A DNA stretch of 64,000 nucleotides, taken from NCBI RefSeq assembly GCF_014645515.1, contig NZ_BMLW01000008.1:1-64000 (forward strand), read 5' to 3'. Under the pieces are notes generated by a model. The model was not told the DNA's origin and did no database searches. It worked only from the letters and a program-made list of their open reading frames with translations. This DNA comes from Oceanobacillus neutriphilus (lineage in GTDB: Bacteria > Bacillota > Bacilli > Bacillales > Amphibacillaceae). A program made the translations under genes and the position numbers. Below, one piece after another: positions 53,790 through 63,398 of the stretch; within the stretch, counting starts at the first letter, position 1, and each line of letters starts with the position of its first letter.

Positions 53790-54245
53790 ATGTCTATCTT
53801 TCAGTCAATGAATACCAGTGCAAGCGGCTTGACCTCCCAAAGATTGCGCATGGATTTAGTATCTTCCAATTTGGCGAATGCGCAGACAACCCGGGCTACA
53901 CAAAATGCAGATGGGGAATTCGAACCGTATCGCCGGAAAATGGCTACCTTTGGTACAGGACAGCCTTCATTTAAGCAAATGTTAAAATATGCTGAAGGTG
54001 CCAATGGCTCTGACGGTGGTGTGAGAGCCACAGGAATTGTTGAGGACCAGACACCATTTGAGCTTGTCTATAATCCGGAACATCCTGATGCAGATGAGGA
54101 TGGCTACGTAGAAATGCCAAATGTAGATCCTTTAAAAGAAATGGTCGATATGATGAGTGCTTCCCGTTCTTATGAAGCAAATGTGACAGCTTTCAATGCC
54201 AGCAAAGGAATGCTGATGAAAGCATTAGAGATAGGAAGAAACTAA
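53790..54245 (+). CDS. flgC: Flagellar basal-body rod protein FlgC
   Basis: 151 residues. Proximal rod subunit. The axial motif LRMDLVSSNLANAQTTR near 18-34 and the C-terminal VDMMSASRSYEANVTAFNA near 120-138 are typical. It starts 3 bases after the flgB stop, with GAGGAGG inside the end of flgB. Confidence 0.95.
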   Translation: MSIFQSMNTSASGLTSQRLRMDLVSSNLANAQTTRATQNADGEFEPYRRKMATFGTGQPSFKQMLKYAEGANGSDGGVRATGIVEDQTPFELVYNPEHPDADEDGYVEMPNVDPLKEMVDMMSASRSYEANVTAFNASKGMLMKALEIGRN

Positions 54246-54265
54246 AATAAAGGTGGTATAGTGGA

Positions 54266-54568
54266 ATGAATATAGCTGGTACTAATTTTCCTTCATTAAA
54301 TAAAATTGGAAATGAACAACCTTCGCGTGTAACTCCAAACGAAGTACAAAGTAATTTCTCTTCCATGTTAAAAAACGCTATAGAGGATTTAAATCATATT
54401 CAATTAGAATCTGACAAGCAAACAGAGGGATTAGCAAATGGTAATGTGGAGAACCTTCATGATGTAATGATCTCAGCTCAAAAAGCAAGTATTACACTGG
54501 AAACTGGAGTACAGGTACAGAGAAAAGTAATTGACGCTTACAACGAAATTATGCGAATGCAGGTGTAA
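54266..54568 (+). CDS. fliE: Flagellar hook-basal body protein FliE
   Basis: 100 residues. FliE links the MS ring to the rod. The conserved C-terminal part is seen (LHDVMISAQKASITLETGVQ near 62-81 and AYNEIMRMQV at the end). GGTGG lies about 10 bases before the ATG. A 190-base gap to fliF follows, longer than usual for this operon; it holds a GC-rich patch (54618-54660) with small CCGC/GCGG and CCGG/CCGG hairpins but no gene. Confidence 0.94.
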   Translation: MNIAGTNFPSLNKIGNEQPSRVTPNEVQSNFSSMLKNAIEDLNHIQLESDKQTEGLANGNVENLHDVMISAQKASITLETGVQVQRKVIDAYNEIMRMQV

Positions 54569-54758
54569 ATATAATTAAAAGAAGCTGTTAAAACCAGGGT
54601 GATAATGAATTTGCCCGCGTTGTGCGGCTGGAACCGGGGTACTCCCTGCCGGAAAATTGCGTTTAGTAGCAATATTAAAAATTGTTGGCGTTTTGGAACC
54701 GCACATCATAAATAAGAATAAAGATTACAGTTTTTTGAATTTAGTGAGGGTAGTGTAT

Positions 54759-56372
54759 ATGAAAGAGAGATTACAGAGATGGAAAGAATCCACTTTTACT
54801 TTTTGGAAATCCAGATCTAAGGGGCAAAAAGGGACCATGATTGGTGGAGTAATACTGATTATTATGCTGATTGCTGCGATGGTTTTCTTTACTGCAAATA
54901 CGAAATATGTTCCTCTGTATAATAATTTATCCCTGCAGGAAGCCGGTCAGATTACGGGCGAATTGGATACAAGAGCTGTTCCATATGAGCTTGAAAATGG
55001 CGGGACATCTATTCTGGTTCCTGAAGAGCAGGTTGATTCGTTATTGTTGGAGTTTGCCTCTATGGGCCTTCCAAGCAGTGGAAGTATAGATTATTCATTT
55101 TTTAGTGAAAATGCCTCCTGGGGAATTACGGAGAATGAATTTAGTGTTATGAAGCTGGATGCGATGCAAACAGAACTTGGGAATTTGATTTCCGGAATTG
55201 ATGGCATACAAGATGCGAATGTCATGATCAACATGCCGGAGCAGCCTGTATTTGCTGATGAGTCAGCAGGGGAAGCAAGTGTTGCTATTATGCTGCATAC
55301 ACAACCGGGATATCAATTTGAAGGAAATCAGGTCGAAGGACTTTATCATCTGGTATCAAAGGCAGTTCCCAATTTGGATCCGGAAGATATTATCATTATG
55401 AACCAGTATTTTGAATACTATGATCGGGATACGCAATTTGCCGGAGGGCAGGATACATATTCAAATCAGCAATCTATTAAGAAAGATGTAGAGCGGGATA
55501 TTCAACGAAGATTACAGCAAATGCTCGGTACCATGTTAGGCAATGAAAATATTGTTGTTTCTGTTACTGCAGATATTGATTTTTCACAGGAGAACCGGAC
55601 GGAAGATTTAGTAGAGCCTGTCGATTTAGAAGCAATGGAAGGCATTCCTGTCAGCTTAGAAACGATTCAGGAGTCTTATGCAGGTCAAGGAGGCCCGGAC
55701 GATGTTGTGGGCACCGGAGAAGAAGATATTGCTAACTTCCCTGCGGGTGATGGCGATGATGGTGAATATGAATTAGATAAAGAAACCATTAATTATGAGT
55801 TTAATCGTATCCGTCGTGAGATAGTAGAAAGTCCTTACCAAGTCAGAGACCTAGGTATACAGGTTGCAGTTAACAGTACAAGGCAAGGTGCAGATGGAGA
55901 AACAGAATTTTTAAATCAGCAGGAACAGACAGACGTGCAGCAAGGTGTCGAATCCATTCTGAATTCTATCATTGAAACGTCGGTTGATGCTGATTTACAG
56001 GATGAAGAGAACGTTGCTAATACGTCGATTGTTTTCCAGGAGTTCAGCGCTTCTGCCGGAGAACAGGAAGAACCATCTGGATCAGGAATTCCATTATGGC
56101 TATATATTGCCGGCGGAATATTACTAATTGTCATAGTTATTTTAATAGTTATGCTCAGAAGAAATCGTACTGAGGAAGAATGGATGGAAGAAGAGATACA
56201 GGAAGAACGGCCATTAACATCTGTAACCAATAACGAGGAACCGGTTATTCCTGATCTGGCTACCACAAAAGATACTGAAGAGGTTATCAGGAGAAAACAA
56301 CTTGAGAAAATTGCAAATGAAAAACCAGAAGAATTTGCGAAATTGTTACGCAGCTGGATGAATGAAGACTAG
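54759..56372 (+). CDS. fliF: Flagellar MS-ring protein FliF
   Basis: 537 residues from ATG 54759. FliF forms the membrane and supramembrane ring that houses the export gate. Two membrane segments, about 27-46 and 444-467, enclose the periplasmic ring-building domains (YVPLYNNLSLQEAG near 50, and MINMPEQPVFADE). The C-terminal cytoplasmic tail binds FliG. The frame opens 34 codons earlier but GTGAGGG lies 8 bases before 54759 and relatives begin with a short K-rich start, so that ATG is used. fliG follows after 12 bases. Confidence 0.95.
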   Translation: MKERLQRWKESTFTFWKSRSKGQKGTMIGGVILIIMLIAAMVFFTANTKYVPLYNNLSLQEAGQITGELDTRAVPYELENGGTSILVPEEQVDSLLLEFASMGLPSSGSIDYSFFSENASWGITENEFSVMKLDAMQTELGNLISGIDGIQDANVMINMPEQPVFADESAGEASVAIMLHTQPGYQFEGNQVEGLYHLVSKAVPNLDPEDIIIMNQYFEYYDRDTQFAGGQDTYSNQQSIKKDVERDIQRRLQQMLGTMLGNENIVVSVTADIDFSQENRTEDLVEPVDLEAMEGIPVSLETIQESYAGQGGPDDVVGTGEEDIANFPAGDGDDGEYELDKETINYEFNRIRREIVESPYQVRDLGIQVAVNSTRQGADGETEFLNQQEQTDVQQGVESILNSIIETSVDADLQDEENVANTSIVFQEFSASAGEQEEPSGSGIPLWLYIAGGILLIVIVILIVMLRRNRTEEEWMEEEIQEERPLTSVTNNEEPVIPDLATTKDTEEVIRRKQLEKIANEKPEEFAKLLRSWMNED

Positions 56373-56384
56373 GAGGTTTTATTT

Positions 56385-57395
56385 ATGGCAAGAAAAAATA
56401 CACTAACAGGAAGACAAAAAGCAGCCATTCTCTTAATCTCATTAGGTCCGGATGTATCAGCGCAAGTGTATAAGTATTTATCAGAAGAAGAAATTGAGAA
56501 ACTCAGCTTAGATATTTCCTCTGTTAAAAAGGTAGATTCACATTTAAAAGAAGACATATTAGATCAATTTCATCAGATTGCAGTTGCGCAGGATTATATC
56601 TCTCAAGGAGGTATAGGATATGCCAAAACAGTTTTGGAAAAGGCATTTGGGAAGCAGGAGGCATCGAGTATTATCAATCGTCTGACCTCTTCCTTGCAGG
56701 TAAGACCATTTGATTTTGCAAGGAAGGCAGACCCGCAGCAGGTTCTAAATTATATTCAAGGAGAGCATCCGCAAACCATTGCACTTATCCTTTCCTATTT
56801 AGATGCCGAGCAAAGCGGCCAAATCCTTTCTGCCCTGCCTAAAAATGTGCAGGCAGATGTTGCCCGCAGAATCGCTACGATGGATTCAACATCGCCAGAG
56901 ATTATCAGCCAGGTAGAGCAGGTGTTAGAAAAAAATATATCTTCTTCTATGACAGAGGATTACACACAGACTGGCGGTATTCAAACGGTGGTAGAGGTAC
57001 TTAATGGGGTAGACCGTGCAACTGAGAAAACAATTTTAGATGCTTTAGAGTCACAGGATCCGGATTTAGCAGAAGAAATTAAAAAGAGAATGTTTGTATT
57101 CGAAGATATTGTTACATTGGATAATCGTGCCATTCAGCGTGTCATCAGAGAAGTGGATAATGATGATTTACGATTAGCCCTTAAAGTTGCCAGCAATGAA
57201 GTGAAAGATATTGTCTTCAATAATATGTCGGAACGGATGGTAACCACTTTTAAAGAGGAAATGGAATATATGGGACCGGTGCGTCTAAAAGATGTAGAAG
57301 AGGCGCAAACACGAATTGTCAATGTAATACGTGGGCTGGAAGAAAAAGGAGAAATTGTTATCGCGCGAGGCGGAGGAGACGATATTATTGTCTAG
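56385..57395 (+). CDS. fliG: Flagellar motor switch protein FliG
   Basis: 336 residues. Rotor protein that receives torque from the stator. N-terminal FliF-binding domain (GRQKAAILLISLG near 8-20), middle domain with EHPQTIALILSYL near 125-137, and C-terminal torque domain with the charged helix IQRVIREVDNDDLRLALK near 248-265. AGGAGG lies upstream of the ATG. The last codons overlap the probable TTG start of fliH. Confidence 0.96.
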   Translation: MARKNTLTGRQKAAILLISLGPDVSAQVYKYLSEEEIEKLSLDISSVKKVDSHLKEDILDQFHQIAVAQDYISQGGIGYAKTVLEKAFGKQEASSIINRLTSSLQVRPFDFARKADPQQVLNYIQGEHPQTIALILSYLDAEQSGQILSALPKNVQADVARRIATMDSTSPEIISQVEQVLEKNISSSMTEDYTQTGGIQTVVEVLNGVDRATEKTILDALESQDPDLAEEIKKRMFVFEDIVTLDNRAIQRVIREVDNDDLRLALKVASNEVKDIVFNNMSERMVTTFKEEMEYMGPVRLKDVEEAQTRIVNVIRGLEEKGEIVIARGGGDDIIV

Positions 57396-58125
57396 TTATA
57401 AAAAACAAATATCGATTAAACCGATTGAATCCATTGTTCCTCCATTAGATACGCATCAAGAGGACGCGAATAAAGTACATCAGCAATTATCCGAAACTAT
57501 TACCTTACAAAAACAGGAGTTAGCCTCTATTGAAGAACAGCAGGGGAGACGGATTGAAGAAGCTGATAATCAGATAAAAGAAGCTCGCAGCAAGTGGGAA
57601 GAAGAAAAACAAAAGCTCATTGAGGAAGCTCAGAAGAAAGGATTTCAAAAAGGATATGAGGATGGGAAGCAAGAGGCTTTTCAGCAGTTTGAAGGCCAAC
57701 TGAATAAAGCTAATCATATCATTGATATAGCAAAAGAGGATTACCATCAAACTTTGGAAAAGCAAACAGAAAGCATCGTGGAGATATCCATGACTGTTGC
57801 AAATAAAATTCTGCATCAGGAGTTAAAGGAAAAGCCGGATTATATTATGGAACTGATCCAGGCAGCTATTGAGGATGTGAAGTCCCAGCCGTCTATTATA
57901 ATTATTGTCCACCCGGATTATTATGAAGCGGTTCATTCTCACCAGGAAGAACTTCAGCGTCTGATAGGGGACGATACAAAGCTGTCTATCCATGCAGACC
58001 CACATATCCAGACAACAGACTGTATTATTCAATACCCTCATGGACAGGTGGAAACAAGTGTCAATACACAGCTTCAAAAAATAAGAGAGGCATTAATGGA
58101 CTATGTTATGGAGGGTGTGCAATGA
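57388..58125 (+). CDS. fliH: Flagellar export ATPase regulator FliH
   Basis: 245 residues from TTG 57388. FliH binds and restrains the FliI ATPase. A Glu/Gln-rich coiled coil (about 35-115) with the GxxxG-like KKGFQKGYEDGKQEA near 89-103, then a conserved C-terminal domain (about 130-245). The frame is open from 57331, but that part lies inside fliG; GGAGGAG at 57372-57378 sits 9 bases before the TTG that overlaps the fliG stop (TTGTCTAG), which decides the start. It overlaps fliI by four bases. Confidence 0.9.
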   Translation: MSSYKKQISIKPIESIVPPLDTHQEDANKVHQQLSETITLQKQELASIEEQQGRRIEEADNQIKEARSKWEEEKQKLIEEAQKKGFQKGYEDGKQEAFQQFEGQLNKANHIIDIAKEDYHQTLEKQTESIVEISMTVANKILHQELKEKPDYIMELIQAAIEDVKSQPSIIIIVHPDYYEAVHSHQEELQRLIGDDTKLSIHADPHIQTTDCIIQYPHGQVETSVNTQLQKIREALMDYVMEGVQ

Positions 58126-59432
58126 ATACGGAGGCACTCATCTCAGTAATTGAAAAAACCGATTCATACAAGCGATTTGGGAAAGTTGTTCGAGTAGTAG
58201 GATTAATGATTGAATCAGAGGGACCGGCAGCAAATATTGGTGAGGTTTGTTACATACATACCAGTACAAATGATGAAAATCTTATTTTAGCAGAAGTAGT
58301 AGGCTTTCAAAATGAAAAGATTATTTTGATGCCTTATCGGGAGGTCAATGAAGTTGGCTCAGGCTGCTTAGTGGAAGCTACCGGTAATCCATTAATGGTG
58401 AAAGTAGGAAGAAGTCTGATAGGCCATGTATTAGACCCATTGGGAAAGCCACTTGCTGATTCGGAATCATTACCAAAAGGCTTAACAAGATATCAGACGG
58501 AGAGAAAGCCTCCTAATCCGCTTTCCCGTCCGACAATCAGACAGCCATTACAAATTGGTGTGCGGGCTATCGACGGTTTTTTGTCAATGGGAATCGGTCA
58601 GCGTGTTGGCCTGTTTGCCGGGAGCGGTGTCGGAAAAAGTACACTATTAGGAATGATCGCAAGGAATAGTAATGCAGATGTGAATGTTATTGCACTGATT
58701 GGAGAACGCGGCAGAGAGGTTCGGGAATTTATTGAGCATGATTTAGGAGAAGAAGGATTGAAAAAGTCCATTATTGTTGCAGCAACCTCTGATCAGCCTG
58801 CACTCATGCGAATTCGCGGAGCATATACCGCGACTGCTATCAGTGAATATTTCAGAGAACAAGGGTTTAATGTGAATTTAATGATGGATTCTGTTACACG
58901 GGTTGCTATGGCACAGAGAGAAATTGGTTTAGCAGTTGGTGAACCTCCAACAACAAAAGGATACACGCCAAGCGTATTCTCTATTTTACCAAAGCTTTTA
59001 GAACGGGCCGGCACGGATGAAAAAGGTTCAATAACTGGATTTTATACGGTTCTGGTTGATGGAGATGACATGAATGAACCGATAGCCGACGCAGTAAGAG
59101 GAATTCTTGATGGACACATTGTTCTGGACCGTAAAATTGCAGAAAGAGGGCAATATCCCGCAATCAATGTGTTGAAGTCCATCAGCAGGGTGATGAATGT
59201 TATTGCGACAGATGAGCATAAACAAATGGCAACAGTTTTAAGAACGCTTCTTGCAGCGTATGAAGAAAATAATGAGTTAATCTCTATTGGCGCCTATAAA
59301 AAAGGAACAAATCCTGAGGTAGACTTAGCTGTTGCATCTTATCCCAAAATTGTTTCTTTTCTAAAACAAGGGGTGTATGAGCAGGTAAGCTTTGAGGAAA
59401 CCGTTCAAATGATGAGAAACCTGGTTGAATAA
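58122..59432 (+). CDS. fliI: Flagellum-specific ATP synthase FliI
   Basis: 436 residues. ATPase of the flagellar type III export apparatus. P-loop GSGVGKST near 167-174, ALIGERGREVREF near 194-206 and GEPPTTKGYTPSVF near 274 match the F1-beta-like family. Start overlaps fliH (ATGA). Stop lies 13 bases before the fliJ start. Confidence 0.96.
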   Translation: MNTEALISVIEKTDSYKRFGKVVRVVGLMIESEGPAANIGEVCYIHTSTNDENLILAEVVGFQNEKIILMPYREVNEVGSGCLVEATGNPLMVKVGRSLIGHVLDPLGKPLADSESLPKGLTRYQTERKPPNPLSRPTIRQPLQIGVRAIDGFLSMGIGQRVGLFAGSGVGKSTLLGMIARNSNADVNVIALIGERGREVREFIEHDLGEEGLKKSIIVAATSDQPALMRIRGAYTATAISEYFREQGFNVNLMMDSVTRVAMAQREIGLAVGEPPTTKGYTPSVFSILPKLLERAGTDEKGSITGFYTVLVDGDDMNEPIADAVRGILDGHIVLDRKIAERGQYPAINVLKSISRVMNVIATDEHKQMATVLRTLLAAYEENNELISIGAYKKGTNPEVDLAVASYPKIVSFLKQGVYEQVSFEETVQMMRNLVE

Positions 59433-59445
59433 AGGAGTTGTTTTT

Positions 59446-59892
59446 ATGGCTGGAATGTCCAGTTTAGCAAAAATAAGAGATATACATGATAATGAGAAGC
59501 AAATAGCTCAGAAGGCTTATGCGCAATCACAAGAAACATTCGAGAAGATCGCTACGGAGCTGTACAATTTATTGCAGAAAAAAGAAGTTGCAGAGAATTC
59601 ATTTGAAAATGCAATTCAAGCATCTACATCGATTGAGAAAATAAAAGAACAGTCTGCTTATATTGAGAAACTGACAAATCAAATTCAAACTGTCCAGCTT
59701 TTAGTTCAAAGAGCAAGAAACGATATGAATAAGAAACAAAGCAAATTATCTGAAGCTTATATTGAATATAAAAAATATGACAAGATTATTGAATTGAAAA
59801 AAGAAGAAGCTCAAGCAATTGTAAGGAGACAGGAAGCCAGCTTTATGGATGAAATGTCAATGCAACAATATCTGAGACAAAAGCAAAGGTGA
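59446..59892 (+). CDS. fliJ: Flagellar export chaperone FliJ
   Basis: 148 residues, almost wholly coiled coil, which is the FliJ hallmark; it sits in the FliI ring like the gamma subunit of F1. AAAGGAG lies 8 bases before ATG 59446; seven upstream in-frame codons overlap the end of fliI and are not needed. Family assignment rests on the coiled-coil pattern and on its place between fliI and ylxF, since sequence conservation is low. Confidence 0.88.
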   Translation: MAGMSSLAKIRDIHDNEKQIAQKAYAQSQETFEKIATELYNLLQKKEVAENSFENAIQASTSIEKIKEQSAYIEKLTNQIQTVQLLVQRARNDMNKKQSKLSEAYIEYKKYDKIIELKKEEAQAIVRRQEASFMDEMSMQQYLRQKQR

Positions 59893-59897
59893 AATAG

Positions 59898-60545
59898 ATG
59901 AAGAATAAAAAACAAAACGAAACAGAAGTTCAAAAATCTTCAGGTGGTATCTTCATGAAGCTGTTTTTAATTGCTATGCCACTCTTTATCCTGGCTGTTA
60001 TTGTTGTTTTTGTTTTACATATTGCAGGATTTAATACATTGGATTGGCTGAAGGAACAGGGGAAATCCATTCCCGTTGTTGGAGAAATGTTCATAGATGA
60101 TGAAGAAAAAAATGCTTCCAATGACGTGCAGGCACTGCAGAATCAGTTAGAAAGCAAAGATAAAATCATCGGTAACAAGGATGAACAAATCCAGGAGCTT
60201 AGCGATACCGTCACTGACCTGGAAAACCAGATTAGCAGTTTGCAGGGTGAACTGGAAGAAACAGAAAGTGCCGATGCAGAAGAAAACGACGGTGGAGAGC
60301 AAGAAGGTGAACAGCCGCAAGGGCAGGCAAATGCTTCAGAAAAAAGCTCTATGACAAAAACGCTGGAAGGTATGAAAAGTAAAGAAGCAGCAGCTATCCT
60401 TGAAAATTTAGAGGACGATTTAGCAGTTGATATTTTAGAGGAGATGTCAACGGGTGATCGCGGTGATATTTTGCAGAAAATGGAAGTGGAAACAGCAACA
60501 ACCTATACTAAAATGTTGATTGAGCTGGACGTAGCTGTCCCTTAA
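59898..60545 (+). CDS. ylxF: YlxF, membrane-anchored MgtE_N/MotE-like flagellar protein
   Basis: 215 residues. One membrane segment at about 19-43, an extracytoplasmic coiled coil at about 75-120, an acidic and Gln-rich linker (about 121-150), and a C-terminal repeat-like domain with KEAAAILENLEDDLAVDILE and MSTGDRGDILQKME, similar to the MgtE N-terminal domain. The arrangement is like MotE, a chaperone-like partner of the stator in proteobacteria; its role in Bacillus is not known. Five bases after fliJ. Confidence 0.85.
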   Translation: MKNKKQNETEVQKSSGGIFMKLFLIAMPLFILAVIVVFVLHIAGFNTLDWLKEQGKSIPVVGEMFIDDEEKNASNDVQALQNQLESKDKIIGNKDEQIQELSDTVTDLENQISSLQGELEETESADAEENDGGEQEGEQPQGQANASEKSSMTKTLEGMKSKEAAAILENLEDDLAVDILEEMSTGDRGDILQKMEVETATTYTKMLIELDVAVP

Positions 60546-60610
60546 TAAATATGAATTTGTACTAGAAACATAGATTTTCTTTTTATAAAAACTTGAAGGG
60601 AGGTGAATAA

Positions 60611-62395
60611 ATGAATCCGATGATATTAAGTACGCCTGACTTTATGATTTCCAATCAAAAGACAAATACCAGGCAGGGGATGAACCAGAATTCAGGTTTC
60701 CGTGATTTATTAATGCGGCAAGCAGGACAGGCATCCAGCAGTATATCAATCCCAACGCAACGAAATGAGAAGAGTCAGCTGGATAAAACGTATCGACAGT
60801 TGAAGGAGCTATTACCAGATGAAGTACTCGATATTCTGCAAGAAAATGATGGTTTGCAAGAAGAAATACTAACATTAGTAATGCAAAGCTTAGCTTCCCA
60901 ACAAGAGGTTTCTATGGAAGATAATAACGAGCAGCAGAAATTACTTATACAAAAACTGCTTAAACAGCATCTATCTCCGTTGGAAGAGAAAGCAGATATA
61001 CAGAGAGCTGTAGATATTTACAATGAAATAGTAAATCTGTTGCTAGGAATAGATGAAATGGCAGCTATAGATGATACAGCCAGTCTGTTAGCTGATTTAA
61101 AGCAGGATTGGGATCAATTCTTCCAAGAAAATCCTGAGATGGATAAAAAAGAAGTCCTGGACGATATTCAGCAGCACATGCAAACATCTGACTCATTCAT
61201 GGTTGGTCAGACAGTAACCCAGATGGCTTATCAATTGCTGGATGCCAATTTGCCGGAAGAAACAGAGGCAAATGATGGAGTGAACGCTAAGGCAATCGAA
61301 GTAAATAAAGCTTTGCAGAATTTAAATCAATTTATATCAAGAGCTGATTCTGTAACGGCAGAGCAAATGCTAAAGCAGATAGCTGATATATTCGTAGAGT
61401 CAGATTTAATGGAAGAACAATTATTGAAGGATATCGGAAGCAATGCTGGACAAGCTGCCAACCAACCGGCTGAGGATAATAGGCAGGCAAGAATACAGCA
61501 ATTAATGCAAGTCATAAGCCAGCAGATGGAAAAAGCAGACCCCACAGTTGCCGAACAGGCGGTAAAGCAAATAATGAAACAATTGCAAGGCTGGAAGCTG
61601 GCAGAAGAAATACAGATTCAACCGAAAAAAGCAACTCTTATAGAAGGATCACAGCGTACAGAAGCAAGAATAGCAACGTGGCTGCAAACCGTTTTTAAAG
61701 AGGTATCCCCAGGAGTTATCAAGCAGAACGGCGCTGTGAATTTTACTGATCAGACGGAAGCTCAATCGGTAAATGCGGCATCTGAAGCTGCGCAGCGTGC
61801 AGAGCCGAAAATGGCGGCCTGGCTGCAAACGTCTTATCAAGATGTATCACCGGCTGTTTTGAAGCATGAGAGTCTGCCTATCTCCAGAGTAGAGCAATTT
61901 ATCGTCAATATGGGACAAACAGATTCGGCAAAAGGTTTATCAGGCAAAGAATTGATTGATAAGATTGAAAGTCTTGTTCAAAGTCAGCGTCTGTACAGCT
62001 TTGTACGGGGACAAAATCCGATATCAATTCAATTAAGACCAGAGAATTTAGGCGATATGACAATCCGTTTCGTTCAGACAAATGGAGAATTGACAGTACA
62101 AATGCTTGTATCTTCCAAGGCTGTGAAGGAAGTATTGGAATCTAATCTGCATCAGCTGAGAAATGTATTTTCTCCGCATCAGGTAACCATTGAAAAACAG
62201 GATAATGTAATGCTCTCCAATGGAACAGATGCGTCCAAAAACTCGAAAGAAAATCCAAATGATCAGCAGCAGGCAGATCATTATGAAGAGTCTTCCGAGT
62301 CGAATGAACAGGAGCAATATTCTGAAACAGAGTCATTTGAATCGTTTATGGAGAAGCTATTAGCTCAAAATGAAGAAGAACAAATACAGGGTTAA
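60611..62395 (+). CDS. fliK: Flagellar hook-length control protein FliK
   Basis: 594 residues. FliK measures hook length and triggers the export switch in FlhB. It is Gln-rich and mostly without fixed structure; the conserved C-terminal domain lies at about 460-545 (SIQLRPENLGDMTIRFVQTN and the following LESNLHQLRNVF). Residues near 346-375 and 393-422 are two copies of one motif (QR.E...A.WLQT....VSP.V.K). AAGGGAGGTGA lies 6 bases before the ATG. It is the second FliK-like gene in the window besides ylqG. Confidence 0.92.
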   Translation: MNPMILSTPDFMISNQKTNTRQGMNQNSGFRDLLMRQAGQASSSISIPTQRNEKSQLDKTYRQLKELLPDEVLDILQENDGLQEEILTLVMQSLASQQEVSMEDNNEQQKLLIQKLLKQHLSPLEEKADIQRAVDIYNEIVNLLLGIDEMAAIDDTASLLADLKQDWDQFFQENPEMDKKEVLDDIQQHMQTSDSFMVGQTVTQMAYQLLDANLPEETEANDGVNAKAIEVNKALQNLNQFISRADSVTAEQMLKQIADIFVESDLMEEQLLKDIGSNAGQAANQPAEDNRQARIQQLMQVISQQMEKADPTVAEQAVKQIMKQLQGWKLAEEIQIQPKKATLIEGSQRTEARIATWLQTVFKEVSPGVIKQNGAVNFTDQTEAQSVNAASEAAQRAEPKMAAWLQTSYQDVSPAVLKHESLPISRVEQFIVNMGQTDSAKGLSGKELIDKIESLVQSQRLYSFVRGQNPISIQLRPENLGDMTIRFVQTNGELTVQMLVSSKAVKEVLESNLHQLRNVFSPHQVTIEKQDNVMLSNGTDASKNSKENPNDQQQADHYEESSESNEQEQYSETESFESFMEKLLAQNEEEQIQG

Positions 62396-62442
62396 AGCAG
62401 CTTGTAATGGCTCTTGCCCATTTTTGAAAGGCGGTGACAACA

Positions 62443-62946
62443 ATTACTTCCATAGATCCATCTTTATATTTAAGTAATCAATCGACGCAAAGAGCACCTT
62501 CGTCTGAATTAGGAAAAGATGAATTTTTAAAATTGTTGGTTGCACAGATGCAAAACCAGAATCCGATGAACACCATGGATGAAGGTGAGTTTATAGCCCA
62601 AATGGCAACTTTTTCTTCCCTGGAACAAATGATGAATATGTCAAAATCGATGGAGCTTCTGGTTAATAATCAGCTTGTTTCTCCGGCTATCCAGTATAGC
62701 CATATGATTGGCGAAACGGTGAATTACAGAACATTTGACGAGGAAACAGGAAGAGAAAAAGGGATTGAATCGAGTAAAGTTGTTTCTGTTTCGCAGCAGG
62801 ATGGATGGGCTGTTTTCCATTTAGAAAACGGTGAGAAAATCTATGCTGATACAGTTATTGAAGTAGGAACATCAGGGCAGGAAAAAGATGATGAATCAGA
62901 AAATAATGTAACAGACCCTTCTGATAACGAGGAGGGAGAAGAATAA
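62443..62946 (+). CDS. flgD: Hook assembly scaffold FlgD, probable AUU start
   Basis: 167 residues. FlgD caps the growing hook. The conserved N-terminal part is seen: LGKDEFLKLLVAQMQNQNP near 24-42 and MATFSSLEQMMNM near 54-66. The frame has no ATG near its start. AAAGGCGGTGA (62427-62437) ends 5 bases before ATT 62443, and the protein would then begin with the initiator Met followed by Thr-Ser-Ile, as in Bacillus FlgD. The alternative GTG at 62434 lies inside that ribosome binding site. The C-terminal beta domain found in enterobacterial FlgD is reduced. The stop overlaps the next ATG by one base. Confidence 0.88.
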   Translation: MTSIDPSLYLSNQSTQRAPSSELGKDEFLKLLVAQMQNQNPMNTMDEGEFIAQMATFSSLEQMMNMSKSMELLVNNQLVSPAIQYSHMIGETVNYRTFDEETGREKGIESSKVVSVSQQDGWAVFHLENGEKIYADTVIEVGTSGQEKDDESENNVTDPSDNEEGEE

Positions 62947-63311
62947 TGGTTCGCCCAATTCAACCAATCGTACCAGCTATATCACAGGAGCAATATATAA
63001 AAAAGGCGGCACCCAAAAAAGGAAATGTATCCTTTGGAGATATTCTTCAACAGCAGCAGGGACTGACTGTCAGCAAGCATGCAGCTGATCGCATGCGGGA
63101 GAGAAATATTCAGTTTAGTAACAAGGAATGGGAATCCATTCAAGAGAAAGTAAAAGAAGCTAAGCAAAAGGGTGTTAAGGATGCTTTGGTTGTTGTTGAT
63201 GGAAGTGCAATGGTGGTCAGTGTGAAAAATAATACAGTGATTACTGCACTGAATCAGGCTGAGGCGGATAAAAAAGTATTTACCAATATTGATGGAACGA
63301 TTCTATTATAA
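62946..63311 (+). CDS. Flagellar operon protein, TIGR02530 family
   Basis: 121 residues, function unknown. It belongs to a small family found in flagellar operons of Firmicutes between flgD and flgE. Visible features: LTVSKHAADRMRERNI near 39-54, a charged helix near 55-75 and a compact end with VVVDGSAMVVSVKNNTVITA near 79-98. No signal peptide. It overlaps the flgD stop by one base. A gap of 87 bases with an imperfect GGC...GCC hairpin (63321-63350) separates it from flgE. Confidence 0.85.
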   Translation: MVRPIQPIVPAISQEQYIKKAAPKKGNVSFGDILQQQQGLTVSKHAADRMRERNIQFSNKEWESIQEKVKEAKQKGVKDALVVVDGSAMVVSVKNNTVITALNQAEADKKVFTNIDGTILL

Positions 63312-63398
63312 ATTCAAAAAGGCCGGACCCTTTATGGGAAGCCTGTAGCCGCGGAATGACAGAAGCGGTCAAATTAAAAGAAAAAAGGGGAAATAATC

